From Verrucomicrobiia bacterium (GTDB taxonomy: Bacteria; Verrucomicrobiota; Verrucomicrobiia; Verrucomicrobiales; DEV007), in the NCBI GenBank assembly GCA_030427505.1, contig JAUICH010000003.1:1-64000 (forward strand): a stretch of 64,000 nucleotides of DNA, given 5' to 3'. The position numbers and the translations under genes are program-made. Below are positions 27,340-36,721 of the stretch, in pieces (position 1 is the stretch's first letter; each line of letters opens with the position of its first letter). Under the pieces are notes generated by a model that searched no databases, was not told the origin of the DNA, and saw only the letters and a list, made by a program, of their open reading frames with translations.

Positions 27340-29358
27340 TTACTGAACGAACAGAAACTCGGAGGTGTTCAGGAGAGTCCAGATGAAGTCTTCGCGGGCT
27401 TTTTCCTCGGTATCCACCTCATCATAGTGCTGGGCCAGGATCACGAGTTCCTCGTCAGTGGGCTCGCGATTCAGGATGGCCAGGTAGAGCCGTTTCACGA
27501 TGTCGCCGGGAGAATCCACGTCCGCGATCGTTTTGTAGATCACCGCGTCCTGGTTTCCGACGATGTTCTGCTGGACGTGGCCGTTGATAAGGGAAAGCAC
27601 CTGCGTGACGTCCGATTCGCGGCTTCCGTTTTCAATGACCTCGCGGTCGGACTGGCCGAAGCGGCGCAGGAAGTGAGAAGCCGGAGCCGGTGAGGGCAAC
27701 TCGGAAGCGCGAACCAGGGAGGGGGAAAAACCCTTCCACTGGGAGTCGTCGATACCAGCCGCTGACGTGATGCCGCCGCTGCCGCCGCCGCCCATCATCA
27801 TGCTGTCTCCTCCGCCGTTGTAGTTGACGGGAATGGAATTAGCCGAGCTGATCTGACCCATCAGGTCGCGGGCGTAGCTCTCGACCTGATCGGCGGTCAG
27901 GCCAATGGTGTCCTGGTAGAGATCGGACATGGTCTTCTGACCCACCAGCACATATTGGCCGCGCAGTTGGATCCAATCCCGGTTGTAGATGCTTTCCCGC
28001 TCGTCCGGAGCCGGAATGGTCAGGGCCAGCATGGAATCCCAAATCTGCTCGGCGGACATGCGCTGCAGCAGACGGCCATTGAAGGCGTAGGGAAGGCCCG
28101 GGTCGTGAGCTTTGGGGTTGGGGCCCAGCTGGTAGGTCCGGGTGTTGTAGAGGATGCGCAGGAACGCTTTCTGGTCCCAGTTCACTTTCGCGATCAGATT
28201 CGCCAGATGCTTCCAGAGTTCCGGGTGGGAAGGGTCCCGCTTGGAGTCCGGATCCGCGTCGAACATGAGGTCCACATTGTCCAGCGGCTCATAGAGGCCA
28301 AAACCCATGGCGCGTTTCCAGAGGCGGTTGGCGATCATCAGGCCGAAGCGCGGATTTTCTTGAGAGGTCAGCCATTCGGCGAATTCGTAGCGGGCGTCGT
28401 CCGCCTCGCGCTTGTCGCTGAACCGCAGGGACTGTCCGAAGGGAGCCTTGGCGCCGACCATTTCGCCCGGATCGCCATCGCTGTACTTGTAGTCCATCGG
28501 CAACTCGATCTGGCCCGTGCCACCGCCTTTGATGCCGTAGCGCCAAATCGAATAGTCGATCATCCGGAGCAGGGCATACATCTCGCTGCGGGGGCCGCCG
28601 TTGCGATACATCATTCCGAGCTTCCGGCGCTCTTCGTAGCCTTTCTCTTCCTCAATGCCCGCGGTGAACGCGGCGGTTTCGAAGAAGTCCATTTGCTCCC
28701 ATTTCGCGAAGGGGTGGTTGTGACACTGCGCGCATTCCATCCGGGTACCCAGGAAGATCCGCATGGTATTGGCCATGTTGTCCAGCGGCATGCCCTTGTC
28801 CCGCTCGTAATAGCCGACCGCGCCATTTCCTTCCGCCCAGCCGCCGCCGGAAGAACCCAGCAGGGCCTTCACAAACTCATCATAGGGCATGTTGTTTTCG
28901 ATCGCGCCTTTCAGCCAGATGATGTAGGAAGCCGCGTTCGTTTGGTTATTGAAAAACCGGGAAGTCGCCCGCAGCACGTCGGCCCAATAGTTATACGTGT
29001 GGCTGTTGTAGCCCGGAGAATCCAGCAGGGTATTGACCAGCCGGGGACGCTTGTTCGGGTCCTGATCTTCCAGGAAAGCGGTGGTTTCTTCGTAGGTGGG
29101 AATCCGTCCCACGATGTCCAGGTAAACCCGCCGCACGTACTGCTGATCCGTGGCCATCGGCATGGGGCTCACATTGTATTGCCGGAAACCATCCCCAATG
29201 AATTTGTCGATCTTGAAAGCTTCCGCTTTTACGAACTGAGGATCGCTGAAGTCCTGCTGAGCTCCACCGCGGGAGTTTAGTTGAGCTTGGGCATTCACGG
29301 CCCCAAAGGACAGGGCGAGAACGCTGAGGATGACAGTCGGGCGCATTTTCATAGACAT
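27340..29358 (-). CDS. DUF1549/DUF1553 exported protein lacking the N-terminal heme domain
   Basis: 672 residues from the Met at 29358, where the signal peptide begins (ending AQA). DUF1549 spans about residues 40-240 and includes the internal CAQCHNHPF heme-type motif. DUF1553 spans about 310-660 (FAEWLTSQENPRFGLMIANR is its typical entry). A Gly/Met-rich loop (GGGDSMMMGGGGSGG) interrupts the second domain. Most relatives start with a planctomycete-type cytochrome c domain, as the 36.7 kb paralogue does. Here that domain is missing and instead encoded by the gene at 24972-25910. It is probably a periplasmic redox-linked glycan or protein catabolism component. Confidence 0.92.
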   Translation of the reverse strand: MSMKMRPTVILSVLALSFGAVNAQAQLNSRGGAQQDFSDPQFVKAEAFKIDKFIGDGFRQYNVSPMPMATDQQYVRRVYLDIVGRIPTYEETTAFLEDQDPNKRPRLVNTLLDSPGYNSHTYNYWADVLRATSRFFNNQTNAASYIIWLKGAIENNMPYDEFVKALLGSSGGGWAEGNGAVGYYERDKGMPLDNMANTMRIFLGTRMECAQCHNHPFAKWEQMDFFETAAFTAGIEEEKGYEERRKLGMMYRNGGPRSEMYALLRMIDYSIWRYGIKGGGTGQIELPMDYKYSDGDPGEMVGAKAPFGQSLRFSDKREADDARYEFAEWLTSQENPRFGLMIANRLWKRAMGFGLYEPLDNVDLMFDADPDSKRDPSHPELWKHLANLIAKVNWDQKAFLRILYNTRTYQLGPNPKAHDPGLPYAFNGRLLQRMSAEQIWDSMLALTIPAPDERESIYNRDWIQLRGQYVLVGQKTMSDLYQDTIGLTADQVESYARDLMGQISSANSIPVNYNGGGDSMMMGGGGSGGITSAAGIDDSQWKGFSPSLVRASELPSPAPASHFLRRFGQSDREVIENGSRESDVTQVLSLINGHVQQNIVGNQDAVIYKTIADVDSPGDIVKRLYLAILNREPTDEELVILAQHYDEVDTEEKAREDFIWTLLNTSEFLFVQ

Positions 29359-29619
29359 CGGGTTATGACGGATCTGGGCGGTTTTCTTAAAATTCAGAGA
29401 ATTCGGCAACAGTAAAATTCGTGGATCCGGGACCAACGGCATCCGGCACGCGGCGATCTCTGGCTGATCTCCACTGGCTTCGGGGGCCTGAGGAAATCTT
29501 GGTGACCAGTATGCCGGATTTACAATGTAATGATCAAGAACGAACTAAGATGAAAAGAAAAGCGGTGGACGAGAGCAAAATTTGCTCAATGAGTGACGCC
29601 CTTCTTGGATGGATTTCGC

Positions 29620-30522
29620 CTAATTCACTTGGAAAGGGAACTCAATCGTCTCTTCGTTCCGGATCGTTCCCGAGGGGGTGGAGAGGTCCAAGTTGAAGGG
29701 GCGGGCCAGGCTGTTGCCCGCCAAGTCTTCCAAAACAGTTCGAACGATCAGGATGTAGCCTCCCGGCGACCAGTGGGTTTCCGGCTTCGAAGGGTGCAGA
29801 AGTAAGGTCTGAGCTTCCGGATCGTATTCTGAAACCAGGTCCAGGGGCGTTGTGCTTGAAGGCGAACCCGCCAGGCGAACGGTGAAACAGGACAGGACCA
29901 GGGCCCGGTCCAGGGGTTCGTCAAAATGGATATGCAGGGCGTCTCCCGGCGTTTGGCTCCGTGGGGAAGTCAGGACCCACCGGGCAGGATCGGGCTGAGT
30001 ATTGTCCATGGGACCAGCCGTGAACTCCTTGGAAACGGGTTCTGAAAGTGGAACGCCCCGTTCGCTGCGCCACTCGCCAGATACTGTCAGCTGGTAGCGC
30101 TTTCCTTCTTCCAGAATCGGGCCGATCTCGACATTCAAATTCACTCCCGGTTTCTGGCGTCCGGGGTGAAACCAGAGGGTTAGCCGGGTGCCGGTCTCGT
30201 CCCACAGTTCCACCTCGCGGAAAGGTTCGGGCACCAGCTTCCCACTGTCCAAGTCCGTCAGAGAGAAGTGCCGGAACACGTCGCCCCGGGCCAAGGGCTC
30301 GGAAAAGTAAAGGTAGAACTTCAGGTGATTGGCCGGCAGCGTGGGAACCGCGGGAAAGATGGCTTCCAGGACAGGGGGCTTCTCTTCCCGGGCGGTGGCG
30401 CCAGTCTGACCGCCGCCGGCCAGGGCAAAGGCGGCTGCCCAACCGGCCCCCAACATGGCCACGACCAGAGCCAGCTTTCCGGGCGCGAAGAAGGAAGGGG
30501 TATGAACGCGGATTCGGCTCAT
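29620..30522 (-). CDS. Exported protein with two Ig-like (SbsA/Big_5-type) domains
   Basis: 300 residues with an N-terminal membrane segment (about 14-36). Two repeats follow the SbsA Ig-like pattern: one near residues 50-165 (NHLKFYLYFSEPLARGDV) and one near 180-290 (DALHIHFDEPLDRALV). These domains are usually structural or ligand-binding parts of surface proteins. No catalytic motif is visible. It starts 19 bases after the propeller gene ends, so co-transcription is very likely; the 261-base gap to the DUF1549 gene shows nothing recognisable. Confidence 0.8.
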   Translation of the reverse strand: MSRIRVHTPSFFAPGKLALVVAMLGAGWAAAFALAGGGQTGATAREEKPPVLEAIFPAVPTLPANHLKFYLYFSEPLARGDVFRHFSLTDLDSGKLVPEPFREVELWDETGTRLTLWFHPGRQKPGVNLNVEIGPILEEGKRYQLTVSGEWRSERGVPLSEPVSKEFTAGPMDNTQPDPARWVLTSPRSQTPGDALHIHFDEPLDRALVLSCFTVRLAGSPSSTTPLDLVSEYDPEAQTLLLHPSKPETHWSPGGYILIVRTVLEDLAGNSLARPFNLDLSTPSGTIRNEETIEFPFQVN

Positions 30523-30541
30523 TGGCCAGAGCCTACTCCCC

Positions 30542-31693
30542 TCAGGGCAGGGTCACCAGTTCCAGGGTGTGGGTGCCGCTTTCCGTTTCGCGCAGGACTA
30601 TTACCTCCGCGTTGTCGAGCTGGCTGACATGAACCGCCCCGAAAAGCTCGTCGATGACTTCGATGCCTTTGGCGTCAGGTCCGCTGGGGGCATTCACATT
30701 CCGGCGGATGGCGTTTTCGTTGGTATCCTCCGGTTCGTCCGCGTCCAGGTACTCCATCTTCACCCGGGCCGCCCAAAAGGCGCTGGGGCCGAACAGGTTA
30801 TCCTTGAAGCGCTGGGTGTTGGTCACCAGCCATTCCTGTCCGTCTTTCACGTAGGTGAACATGTCGCGGGGACGGTTGCCAGAGCCGAGTTCCACCACGC
30901 TGGTGCCCTTGATATTGGCGCCGGACTCGATGTCGGACAGGGGAAACTTCGCGATCGGCGTGCAGGCGAAGGCCCCCACCACGTAAAATTTCCCCGCGCT
31001 TTCGTAGGGAATGAAGGACTGAATGGGCGCCTTGGTTTCCCAACGCTTGTGCGAAACATGATAGGTCTCCGCGCTGAAAAACTCCGCCGTCTGACCATGA
31101 GTGAGCGGAATCGGAATCTGATAGATCTTATTGGCAAACTCTTCCGCGGACTGGCCCGCCACGATAATGCTGAAGTCAGCGAAGGCCAGGTCGGTCACGT
31201 TGCGCAGCTTTCCGGCTTCCGTGGAGGGCAGGGAAATCTTCACATACTCGGCTCTGGAAAGTTCGACTTCGGACACGTTTCCCGCCGCATCCACCGAGAC
31301 CAGGGAGGGCTTGTTGCCTGGCTGAGTGTTTAGGGAAAAGTACACTTTCCCGCTAGCCGGATTCACGGCCATATCCACGATGGTCACCTGCTCGGGAGCC
31401 ACTTCCTTCGCCTTGGCAATGACGGCATCAATGTCCGCAACCGGCTCTTGCAGTCTTTCCGCCGGCCCGGTGTCGCCCGTATCCACCGCGACAATGACCG
31501 CGGCGCGCGGGTCGGAGATGAGCAAGAGCCCGTCCGGACCAAAAGCGATCTTTCCCGCGGAACTCAGCTCCAGGCTGCCTTTCTGGGTGTTTTCAAAGAA
31601 ACGTTCGGCGACTTCTTCGGCCCGAGTCACCGGAGCCATGGAAAGACTAACGAAAAAGAAAATGGGGCCGGCCAGAAACGGAAGGATCTTCAT
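30542..31693 (-). CDS. Exported protein, probable beta-propeller, function unknown
   Basis: 383 residues with a signal peptide (about 1-25, ending TRA). The body is rich in short beta blades of the type GKIAFGPDGLLLISDP and KVYFSLNTQPGNKPSLVSVD, consistent with a six- or seven-bladed NHL/SGL-like propeller. There is no heme motif and no obvious active site. It is the promoter-proximal gene of the six-gene minus-strand run ending at 23589. The 265-base divergent gap upstream should contain the operon promoter, which I cannot place. Confidence 0.75.
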   Translation of the reverse strand: MKILPFLAGPIFFFVSLSMAPVTRAEEVAERFFENTQKGSLELSSAGKIAFGPDGLLLISDPRAAVIVAVDTGDTGPAERLQEPVADIDAVIAKAKEVAPEQVTIVDMAVNPASGKVYFSLNTQPGNKPSLVSVDAAGNVSEVELSRAEYVKISLPSTEAGKLRNVTDLAFADFSIIVAGQSAEEFANKIYQIPIPLTHGQTAEFFSAETYHVSHKRWETKAPIQSFIPYESAGKFYVVGAFACTPIAKFPLSDIESGANIKGTSVVELGSGNRPRDMFTYVKDGQEWLVTNTQRFKDNLFGPSAFWAARVKMEYLDADEPEDTNENAIRRNVNAPSGPDAKGIEVIDELFGAVHVSQLDNAEVIVLRETESGTHTLELVTLP

Positions 31694-31958
31694 CTTAGAG
31701 GCGGGGATGGGGGTTGAAACTGCCGAACAGCTTACGTCGAGGGTTGTTCAGGGGGCAAGTCTTGAACTTGACTCTGTGGCAAGAATGACGAGATCCATTG
31801 AGGTGTTTTTGCAGACTGGCCAAGTCACCTGTCAAAGCATGGAAAGCACCGCCGGATTCTGGGAAACAAATCTTCCGGTTTACAGTGGATGTTTTTGGGG
31901 GCTTTGATTGGAGAGGCGTAGGGCTTCAGCCTGACTGATCTATTCCTGTCCTTCGAGC

Positions 31959-32399
31959 ATGACATTCAATCCCTACACCTCCCCTCAATCGGACCTGGGC
32001 GATGTGATGGCTCAGGGAGCCAGGGAATATCCAGGATTAAACCGGCTTATGTTCTTCCTTACCGGTCTGGGAGCGGTGGTGATTCTGTTTCTCATTGCAT
32101 GGTTTTCAAAGAGCGGGCCGGAAGGCCCTCTGGTTGGTTTGGCCGTTGCGTTCGTTGGTGTCGTCATCAGCGTGCAACGGGTTCGGAATATCGGGTGGAG
32201 CGGTTGGTGGGGCCTCTTGCAGCTAGTTCCCGTCGCGAGTTTCGTCCAGACCATCTTCCTGATTTCCGCGCCCGCGGGCTATGCCGACACAAAGCGATTT
32301 GATACAGCCGGGAAAATACTTCTGGGTATCAGCATCGCCATTGCCATACTGTCAGGACTGGCTGTTTTCTCTTTCGTGGCCTTCTTTCCCAGCGACTAG
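31959..32399 (+). CDS. 'NPYTSP' DUF805-like membrane protein, copy 1
   Basis: 146 residues. The N-terminal NPYTSPQSDLG is the short cytoplasmic motif common to PVC membrane proteins of this type. Three to four hydrophobic segments follow, with the DUF805-like VRNIGWSGWWGLLQLVP loop in the middle. It is about 40 % identical by eye to the gene at 32662. Its stop codon (TAG, 32397-32399) lies inside the left terminus of the MITE-like element at 32396, so the insertion may have fixed the present C-terminus. Confidence 0.85.
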   Translation: MTFNPYTSPQSDLGDVMAQGAREYPGLNRLMFFLTGLGAVVILFLIAWFSKSGPEGPLVGLAVAFVGVVISVQRVRNIGWSGWWGLLQLVPVASFVQTIFLISAPAGYADTKRFDTAGKILLGISIAIAILSGLAVFSFVAFFPSD

Positions 32400-32597
32400 T
32401 GCTCTGACCGCCTTAGAATGATGAGTGCTTGGTCTGAACAAAGAACCGTTGGCAATAGGACGCGACCCGGTCTTTTTGGCTGGAGTCTCCGTTGCTCTTC
32501 AGTCGGTTATGATTCACATAGCCTCCTTCATCGCGCCTTGCTTCCAGCCAAAAATCGTCGCCAATCACCCATCATTTTAAGGCGGTCAGAGCACTAG
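32396..32597. mobile_element. 202-bp MITE-like element with 28-bp terminal inverted repeats
   Basis: The left terminus 32396-32423 and the right terminus 32570-32597 are inverse complements over 28 bases with one mismatch (core GTGCTCTGACCGCCTTA). Both ends are bounded by CTAG, which may be target site or part of the element. A second inverted pair inside (TTTTTGGCTGGA at 32473-32484 and its complement at 32543-32554) lets nearly the whole element fold back on itself. There is no ORF. It sits between two paralogous membrane protein genes. Confidence 0.8.
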
Positions 32598-32661
32598 AAG
32601 GGCTTCGAGTGAAAGCGACCAGTCTACTGCCGTCGGGCCGGGCCCCGAACTGCACGGAATC

Positions 32662-33126
32662 ATGTCCTACAACCCGTACACCACTCCAACCGCTAATTTG
32701 GGAGCACCGGATACCAGAAACACGGACACCTATCCAGGCATCCAGCGGTTCATCTATTTTCTACTGTCGATAGTCGTGGCGCTCCTGACCAACCTTTTTA
32801 GCGTGGCCGCCCGCGACGGTGTTGAAAACCTAGGGAAAAACATCGCGACGTTCTCCGGCGTGGCGGTTTTTCTGGTCGCGTTGCCTATTTCCCTTTGGAT
32901 TTGTTCGCTACGCCTGAAGAATATCGGCTGGAATGGCTGGTGGTGCCTGCTTCAATTAGTGCCCATCGCGAACCTGATTCAAGGCATCTACCTGCTCTCC
33001 GCGCCCACCGGTTACGCACAGTTCAAGCAGTACGACACCGCCGGTAAAGTCGTCGCGGGCATCTGCATCGCTATGATTTTGTTGGGCCTCTTCGGGTTTG
33101 CAAGCCTGTGGATGATTCGCCGATAA
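32662..33126 (+). CDS. 'NPYTTP' DUF805-like membrane protein, copy 2
   Basis: 154 residues with the same plan as the gene at 31959: N-terminal NPYTTPTANLG, hydrophobic segments near 30-50, 65-90 and 130-150, and the LKNIGWNGWWCLLQLVP loop. The two evidently arose by tandem duplication, and a MITE-like element now separates them. No function is known for the family; the loop resembles DUF805. The gene is convergent with glnS, with a 19-base gap. Confidence 0.85.
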   Translation: MSYNPYTTPTANLGAPDTRNTDTYPGIQRFIYFLLSIVVALLTNLFSVAARDGVENLGKNIATFSGVAVFLVALPISLWICSLRLKNIGWNGWWCLLQLVPIANLIQGIYLLSAPTGYAQFKQYDTAGKVVAGICIAMILLGLFGFASLWMIRR

Positions 33127-33145
33127 GGATGCGGGCCGTAACCGG

Positions 33146-34891
33146 TTACCCCCCTTTCACCTTGGCCCAACTGTCCCGCAGGGTAGCGGTGCGGTTGAAG
33201 ACCAGTCTTTCTTCCTCTGGCTTAGCATCCTTGGTGTCCACGCAGAAGTAACCCAGCCGTTCGAACTGCACCCGGTCGCCGGGTTTCAATTTGCCAAGCG
33301 CGGGCTCTAACTGACCGGTGACGGTATGGAGAGAGTCGGGGTTCAGATAGTCGGTGAACTCGCCTTCTTCCGCGTCGGGATTCTCTGAAGTAAAGAGCCG
33401 GTCGTAGAGGCGCACGGTGGCTTCCTTGGCGTGCGCGGCGCTGACCCAGTGGATCGTGCCTTTGACTTTCCGTCCGTCCGGCGGGTTGTTGCCGCCCCGG
33501 GTCTCAGGATCATAGGTAGCCAGGATCTCGGTCACGTTCCCGTCCGCGTCTTTCTTGAAATCCGTACACATGACCCAGTAGCCATAGCGCAGGCGCACCT
33601 CGCGACCGGGTCCAAGGCGAAAGAATTTCTTGGGCGGGTCTTCCATGAAGTCGTCCCGCTCGATGAGCAGTTCGCGGCTGAAGGGTACCTTCCTTGAACC
33701 GGCTTCCGGATCTTCCGGATTGTTCACCGCCTCCATCTCTTCCACCTGGTCTTCCGGGTAATTGGTAATCACCAGCTTCACCGGGTCCAGCACGGCCATG
33801 TAGCGGGGGCAGATCTTGTTCAGGTGCTCGCGCACGGCGTGTTCCAGCAGCGCGACGTCCGTCAGGCTGTTGTACTTGGTCATGCCCACCTTCTCGATGA
33901 AGGAACGAATCCCTTCCGGGGTGTAACCGCGGCGGCGCATGCCGGAGAGAGTAGGCATGCGGGGGTCGTCCCACCCGGCCACCTTTTTCTCCTGTACCAG
34001 GTGCTGGAGTTTGCGCTTGGACGTGATGGTGTAGCTGAGGGTCAGCCGGGCGAATTCGATCTGGCGCGGGGTACTGGGCGTGGTGCAGTTCGCCACGAAC
34101 CAGTCGTATAGCGGCCGATGGTTTTCAAACTCCAGCGAACACAGGCTGTGCGTGATGCCTTCCAGCGCATCCGACAGCGGATGCGCAAAGTCGTACATGG
34201 GGTAAATGCGCCACTTGTCGCCCGTCCGGTCGTGGTGCGCCCGCAGCACGCGGTAGATGGCGGGGTCCCGCATGTTCAGGTTCGGGTGCGCCATGTCGAT
34301 CTTCGCCCGCAGCACGGCTTCGCCTTCTTTGAAACCGCCGTCCCGCATTTTCTCAAAGAGGGTCAGATTCTCCTCCGGGCTCCGGTCGCGGTGCGGGCTG
34401 GGTCTGCCCGGTTCGTTCAAGGTGCCGCGGGCGGCGCGCATCTCCTCGGGCGATTGCTCGTCCACGTAGGCCAGGCCTTTGCCGATCAGTTCCACGGCCC
34501 AATCGTAAAGCTTGTCGTAGTAGTCGGAGGCAAAATAGAAATGCTCGCCCCAGTCAAAGCCCATCCACCGGATGTCTTCCTGGATGGACTGGACGTATTC
34601 CACGTCTTCCTTCGTGGGGTTCGTGTCGTCCATCCGCAGGTGGCAGCGGGCTTCCGTGGCGATGTCCCGATATTCTTCCGCCACGCTGAAGTTCAGGCAG
34701 AAGGCCTTGGCGTGGCCGATGTGCAGGTAGCCATTCGGCTCCGGGGGAAAGCGGGTAATCACACGCCCGCCATTTTTCCCCGCCGCCACGTCTTCCGCGA
34801 TGATGTCGCGAATGAAGTCCCGCTTTCTCGCGTTTTCGGCGGTGGGTTCGGAACGAAGGGCGGGGGACTCGGCTGACGGCGTTTCACTCAT
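33146..34891 (-). CDS. glnS: Glutaminyl-tRNA synthetase
   Basis: 581 residues, from the Met at 34891. Class I synthetase charging tRNA-Gln with glutamine. HIGH signature at 57-60 ([14 protein letters not shown]), the MDDTNP strand typical of GlnRS, the class II-like signature SKRKL for the KMSKS site, and the two-lobed beta-barrel anticodon-binding domain (about 350-575). Length matches bacterial GlnRS (about 555) with a short extra N-terminus. GlnRS is found only in part of the bacteria (the others use GatCAB), so its presence is phylogenetically informative. Monocistronic by position. Confidence 0.97.
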   Translation of the reverse strand: MSETPSAESPALRSEPTAENARKRDFIRDIIAEDVAAGKNGGRVITRFPPEPNGYLHIGHAKAFCLNFSVAEEYRDIATEARCHLRMDDTNPTKEDVEYVQSIQEDIRWMGFDWGEHFYFASDYYDKLYDWAVELIGKGLAYVDEQSPEEMRAARGTLNEPGRPSPHRDRSPEENLTLFEKMRDGGFKEGEAVLRAKIDMAHPNLNMRDPAIYRVLRAHHDRTGDKWRIYPMYDFAHPLSDALEGITHSLCSLEFENHRPLYDWFVANCTTPSTPRQIEFARLTLSYTITSKRKLQHLVQEKKVAGWDDPRMPTLSGMRRRGYTPEGIRSFIEKVGMTKYNSLTDVALLEHAVREHLNKICPRYMAVLDPVKLVITNYPEDQVEEMEAVNNPEDPEAGSRKVPFSRELLIERDDFMEDPPKKFFRLGPGREVRLRYGYWVMCTDFKKDADGNVTEILATYDPETRGGNNPPDGRKVKGTIHWVSAAHAKEATVRLYDRLFTSENPDAEEGEFTDYLNPDSLHTVTGQLEPALGKLKPGDRVQFERLGYFCVDTKDAKPEEERLVFNRTATLRDSWAKVKGG

Positions 34892-35263
34892 GATCTGGGA
34901 TAAGACCACGAATAAGCCGGGAAAGGACCGCTGCGCAAGGGTGGGAGTGAAACGGGGTCTATTTTCCGAAGCCTACTCAGGCGGCAGCGCAGCCATTCCA
35001 CGCGAAAGATAAAGATAGATCGAATGACGTTTGGCCAAGGTGGAGCGCGATCTCCGAGCGCGTTCACGGCAGCAGAGGAAGGCTGCGAAATACCTTTGTT
35101 TGGACATTGCACGTACCTGACGCAGCCTATTCGCTGTCGAGTCAGGCTCCGAATAACCCGCCGGAATGATCCTGCTTGACCGGTTCGCGAGTTCTCCGCC
35201 GAGTCCGGCCCAGACCCCGGAAGGTCGAGGATCACCCCTCGCCGCGGTAGCGAATTACCTGCA
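34892..35263. other. 372-base intergenic stretch
   Basis: Holds the promoter side of glnS and the dispersed repeat at 35041-35112. Reading frames crossing it show no recognisable protein. No tRNA-like cloverleaf was found by eye. Confidence 0.5.
35041..35112 (+). repeat. Dispersed repeat of a second family, copy 1
   Basis: Begins TGGAGCGCGATCTCCGA and ends TTTGTTTGGACATTGC. The same two ends, in the same order and about the same distance apart, occur on the minus strand at 40648-40735; the middle is diverged. The GGAG-CGCGAT-CTCC start is itself a hairpin. Noncoding. Confidence 0.65.
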
Positions 35264-36700
35264 TCAGGCCAGCACGCCCTTCACCACTTCGCCATACACA
35301 TCCGTCAGGCGGAAATCCCGGCCCGCGTAGCGGTAGGTCAGGTGTTCGTGATTGATGCCGAGGAGGTGGAGAATCGTCGCGTGCAGGTCGTGCATGTGCA
35401 CCTTGTCAGATACGGCGTAGTAGCCGTAGTCATCCGTCTCGCCAAAGCTGAGCCCGGCTTTCACTCCGGCGCCCGCCATCCAGATGGTGAAGCCGGCGGG
35501 ATTGTGGTCCCGGCCGTTGCTGCCCTGCACGATGGGAGTGCGTCCGAACTCCGTGCCCCACACCACCAGGGTGTCTTCCATCAGGCCGCGCTGCTTCAGG
35601 TCGGTCAACAGACCGGCAATCGGCTTGTCCACCGCGAGCGCATTCTTCTCGTGACCCTTGCGGAGGTTGCCGTGTTGGTCCCACACATAGGCGGTCGAAG
35701 CCTGCACAAAGCGCACACCCGCTTCGGAAAAGCGGCGGGCCATCAGGCAGCGGCGGCCGAAGTCGTCCGTTTCGTCAGTGCCGATGCCATACAGATCCTG
35801 GATGTAGCCGGGCTCCCCGCTGAGGTCCAGCAACTCAGGCGCCACGCCCTGCATGCGGTAGGCGAGTTCGTAACTCTGGATGACGCCTTCGATTTGCGCG
35901 TCCTGGTGGGAGCGTTCCAGGTGATCGCGATTCAAATCCTGGAGAAACGCCAATTGCCGCTGCTGGAGCCGGGAACTGTCTCCTTCCCGGTGTCCCAGGT
36001 AGCGGATGGTGGCGTCCTTGGTCTTCATGCCGGAGTGGCCGATGGCCGTGGCCTGATGCTCCGCGGGCAGGAAGGCGGAACCGTAGTTCCGGGGCCCGCC
36101 GTGTCCGCGCGGCGGGGTGATGGAGACGAAAGCGGGCAGGTCGCGGTTTTCCGTGCCGAGGCCGTAGCTCACCCAGGCGCCCATGGAGGGCCGCACCAGG
36201 TTGTCCGTGCCGGTGTGGAGCATGCACACCGCCTGACCGTGGGACGTCCCCTTGGTGTGCATGGACTTGATGAAGCACAGATCGTCGATGTGTTCGCCGA
36301 CGTGGGGCCACAGGTCGCTCACCCAGTTTCCGCTTTGTCCGGTCTGCCGGAAGCTCCAGGGAGTTCCCAGGATCTTGCCCTGGGCCCCATCCTTGGTGGC
36401 GTCCAGGTTGCTCAACCCCTCGAAGGGCAGGGGATTGCCGTCTTCCTTGGTGAGCCGTGGTTTGTAGTCAAACGAATCTACCTGAGACACGCCGCCGTGC
36501 ATGAAGAGGAAAATGACCCGCTTTGCCTTCGGCTCGAAATGCGGCCGGCCCACGGAGGGGTAAGCCGTGTTGGCGGCGGAAGCGATCTCGGCGGCCAGGG
36601 TGTGAAAGGCGAGGGCTCCAAACCCGCAGCCCGCGTTCCGCAAGAACGAACGGCGCGACGTGTCCAGAGGAGCAAAACGATGACAGGCGGAAGTCTTCAT
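35264..36700 (-). CDS. Tat-exported DUF1501 protein (second locus)
   Basis: 478 residues with twin-arginine signal SRRSFLRN (residues 15-22). DUF1501 motifs: [26 protein letters not shown] and WGTEFGRTP followed by NGRDHNP. It diverges from the 26 kb DUF1501 in length and linker content, and belongs to a different subgroup. It begins translation after the DUF1549/DUF1553 gene ends 21 bases upstream, the standard PVC gene pair. Probably a periplasmic hydrolase-fold partner of that protein; the activity is not established. Confidence 0.93.
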   Translation of the reverse strand: MKTSACHRFAPLDTSRRSFLRNAGCGFGALAFHTLAAEIASAANTAYPSVGRPHFEPKAKRVIFLFMHGGVSQVDSFDYKPRLTKEDGNPLPFEGLSNLDATKDGAQGKILGTPWSFRQTGQSGNWVSDLWPHVGEHIDDLCFIKSMHTKGTSHGQAVCMLHTGTDNLVRPSMGAWVSYGLGTENRDLPAFVSITPPRGHGGPRNYGSAFLPAEHQATAIGHSGMKTKDATIRYLGHREGDSSRLQQRQLAFLQDLNRDHLERSHQDAQIEGVIQSYELAYRMQGVAPELLDLSGEPGYIQDLYGIGTDETDDFGRRCLMARRFSEAGVRFVQASTAYVWDQHGNLRKGHEKNALAVDKPIAGLLTDLKQRGLMEDTLVVWGTEFGRTPIVQGSNGRDHNPAGFTIWMAGAGVKAGLSFGETDDYGYYAVSDKVHMHDLHATILHLLGINHEHLTYRYAGRDFRLTDVYGEVVKGVLA

Positions 36701-36721
36701 GGAGCAGCGCGGTTCGGTTCC

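Noticed and set aside
33138-33149. Perfect 12-bp palindrome GTAACCGGTTAC at the glnS 3' end
   Set aside because: Too short to call an operator, overlaps the stop codon region, and has no T-run to act as a terminator.
34888-35235. 115-codon minus frame in the glnS upstream region
   Set aside because: Crosses a dispersed repeat and has no family resemblance or ribosome site.
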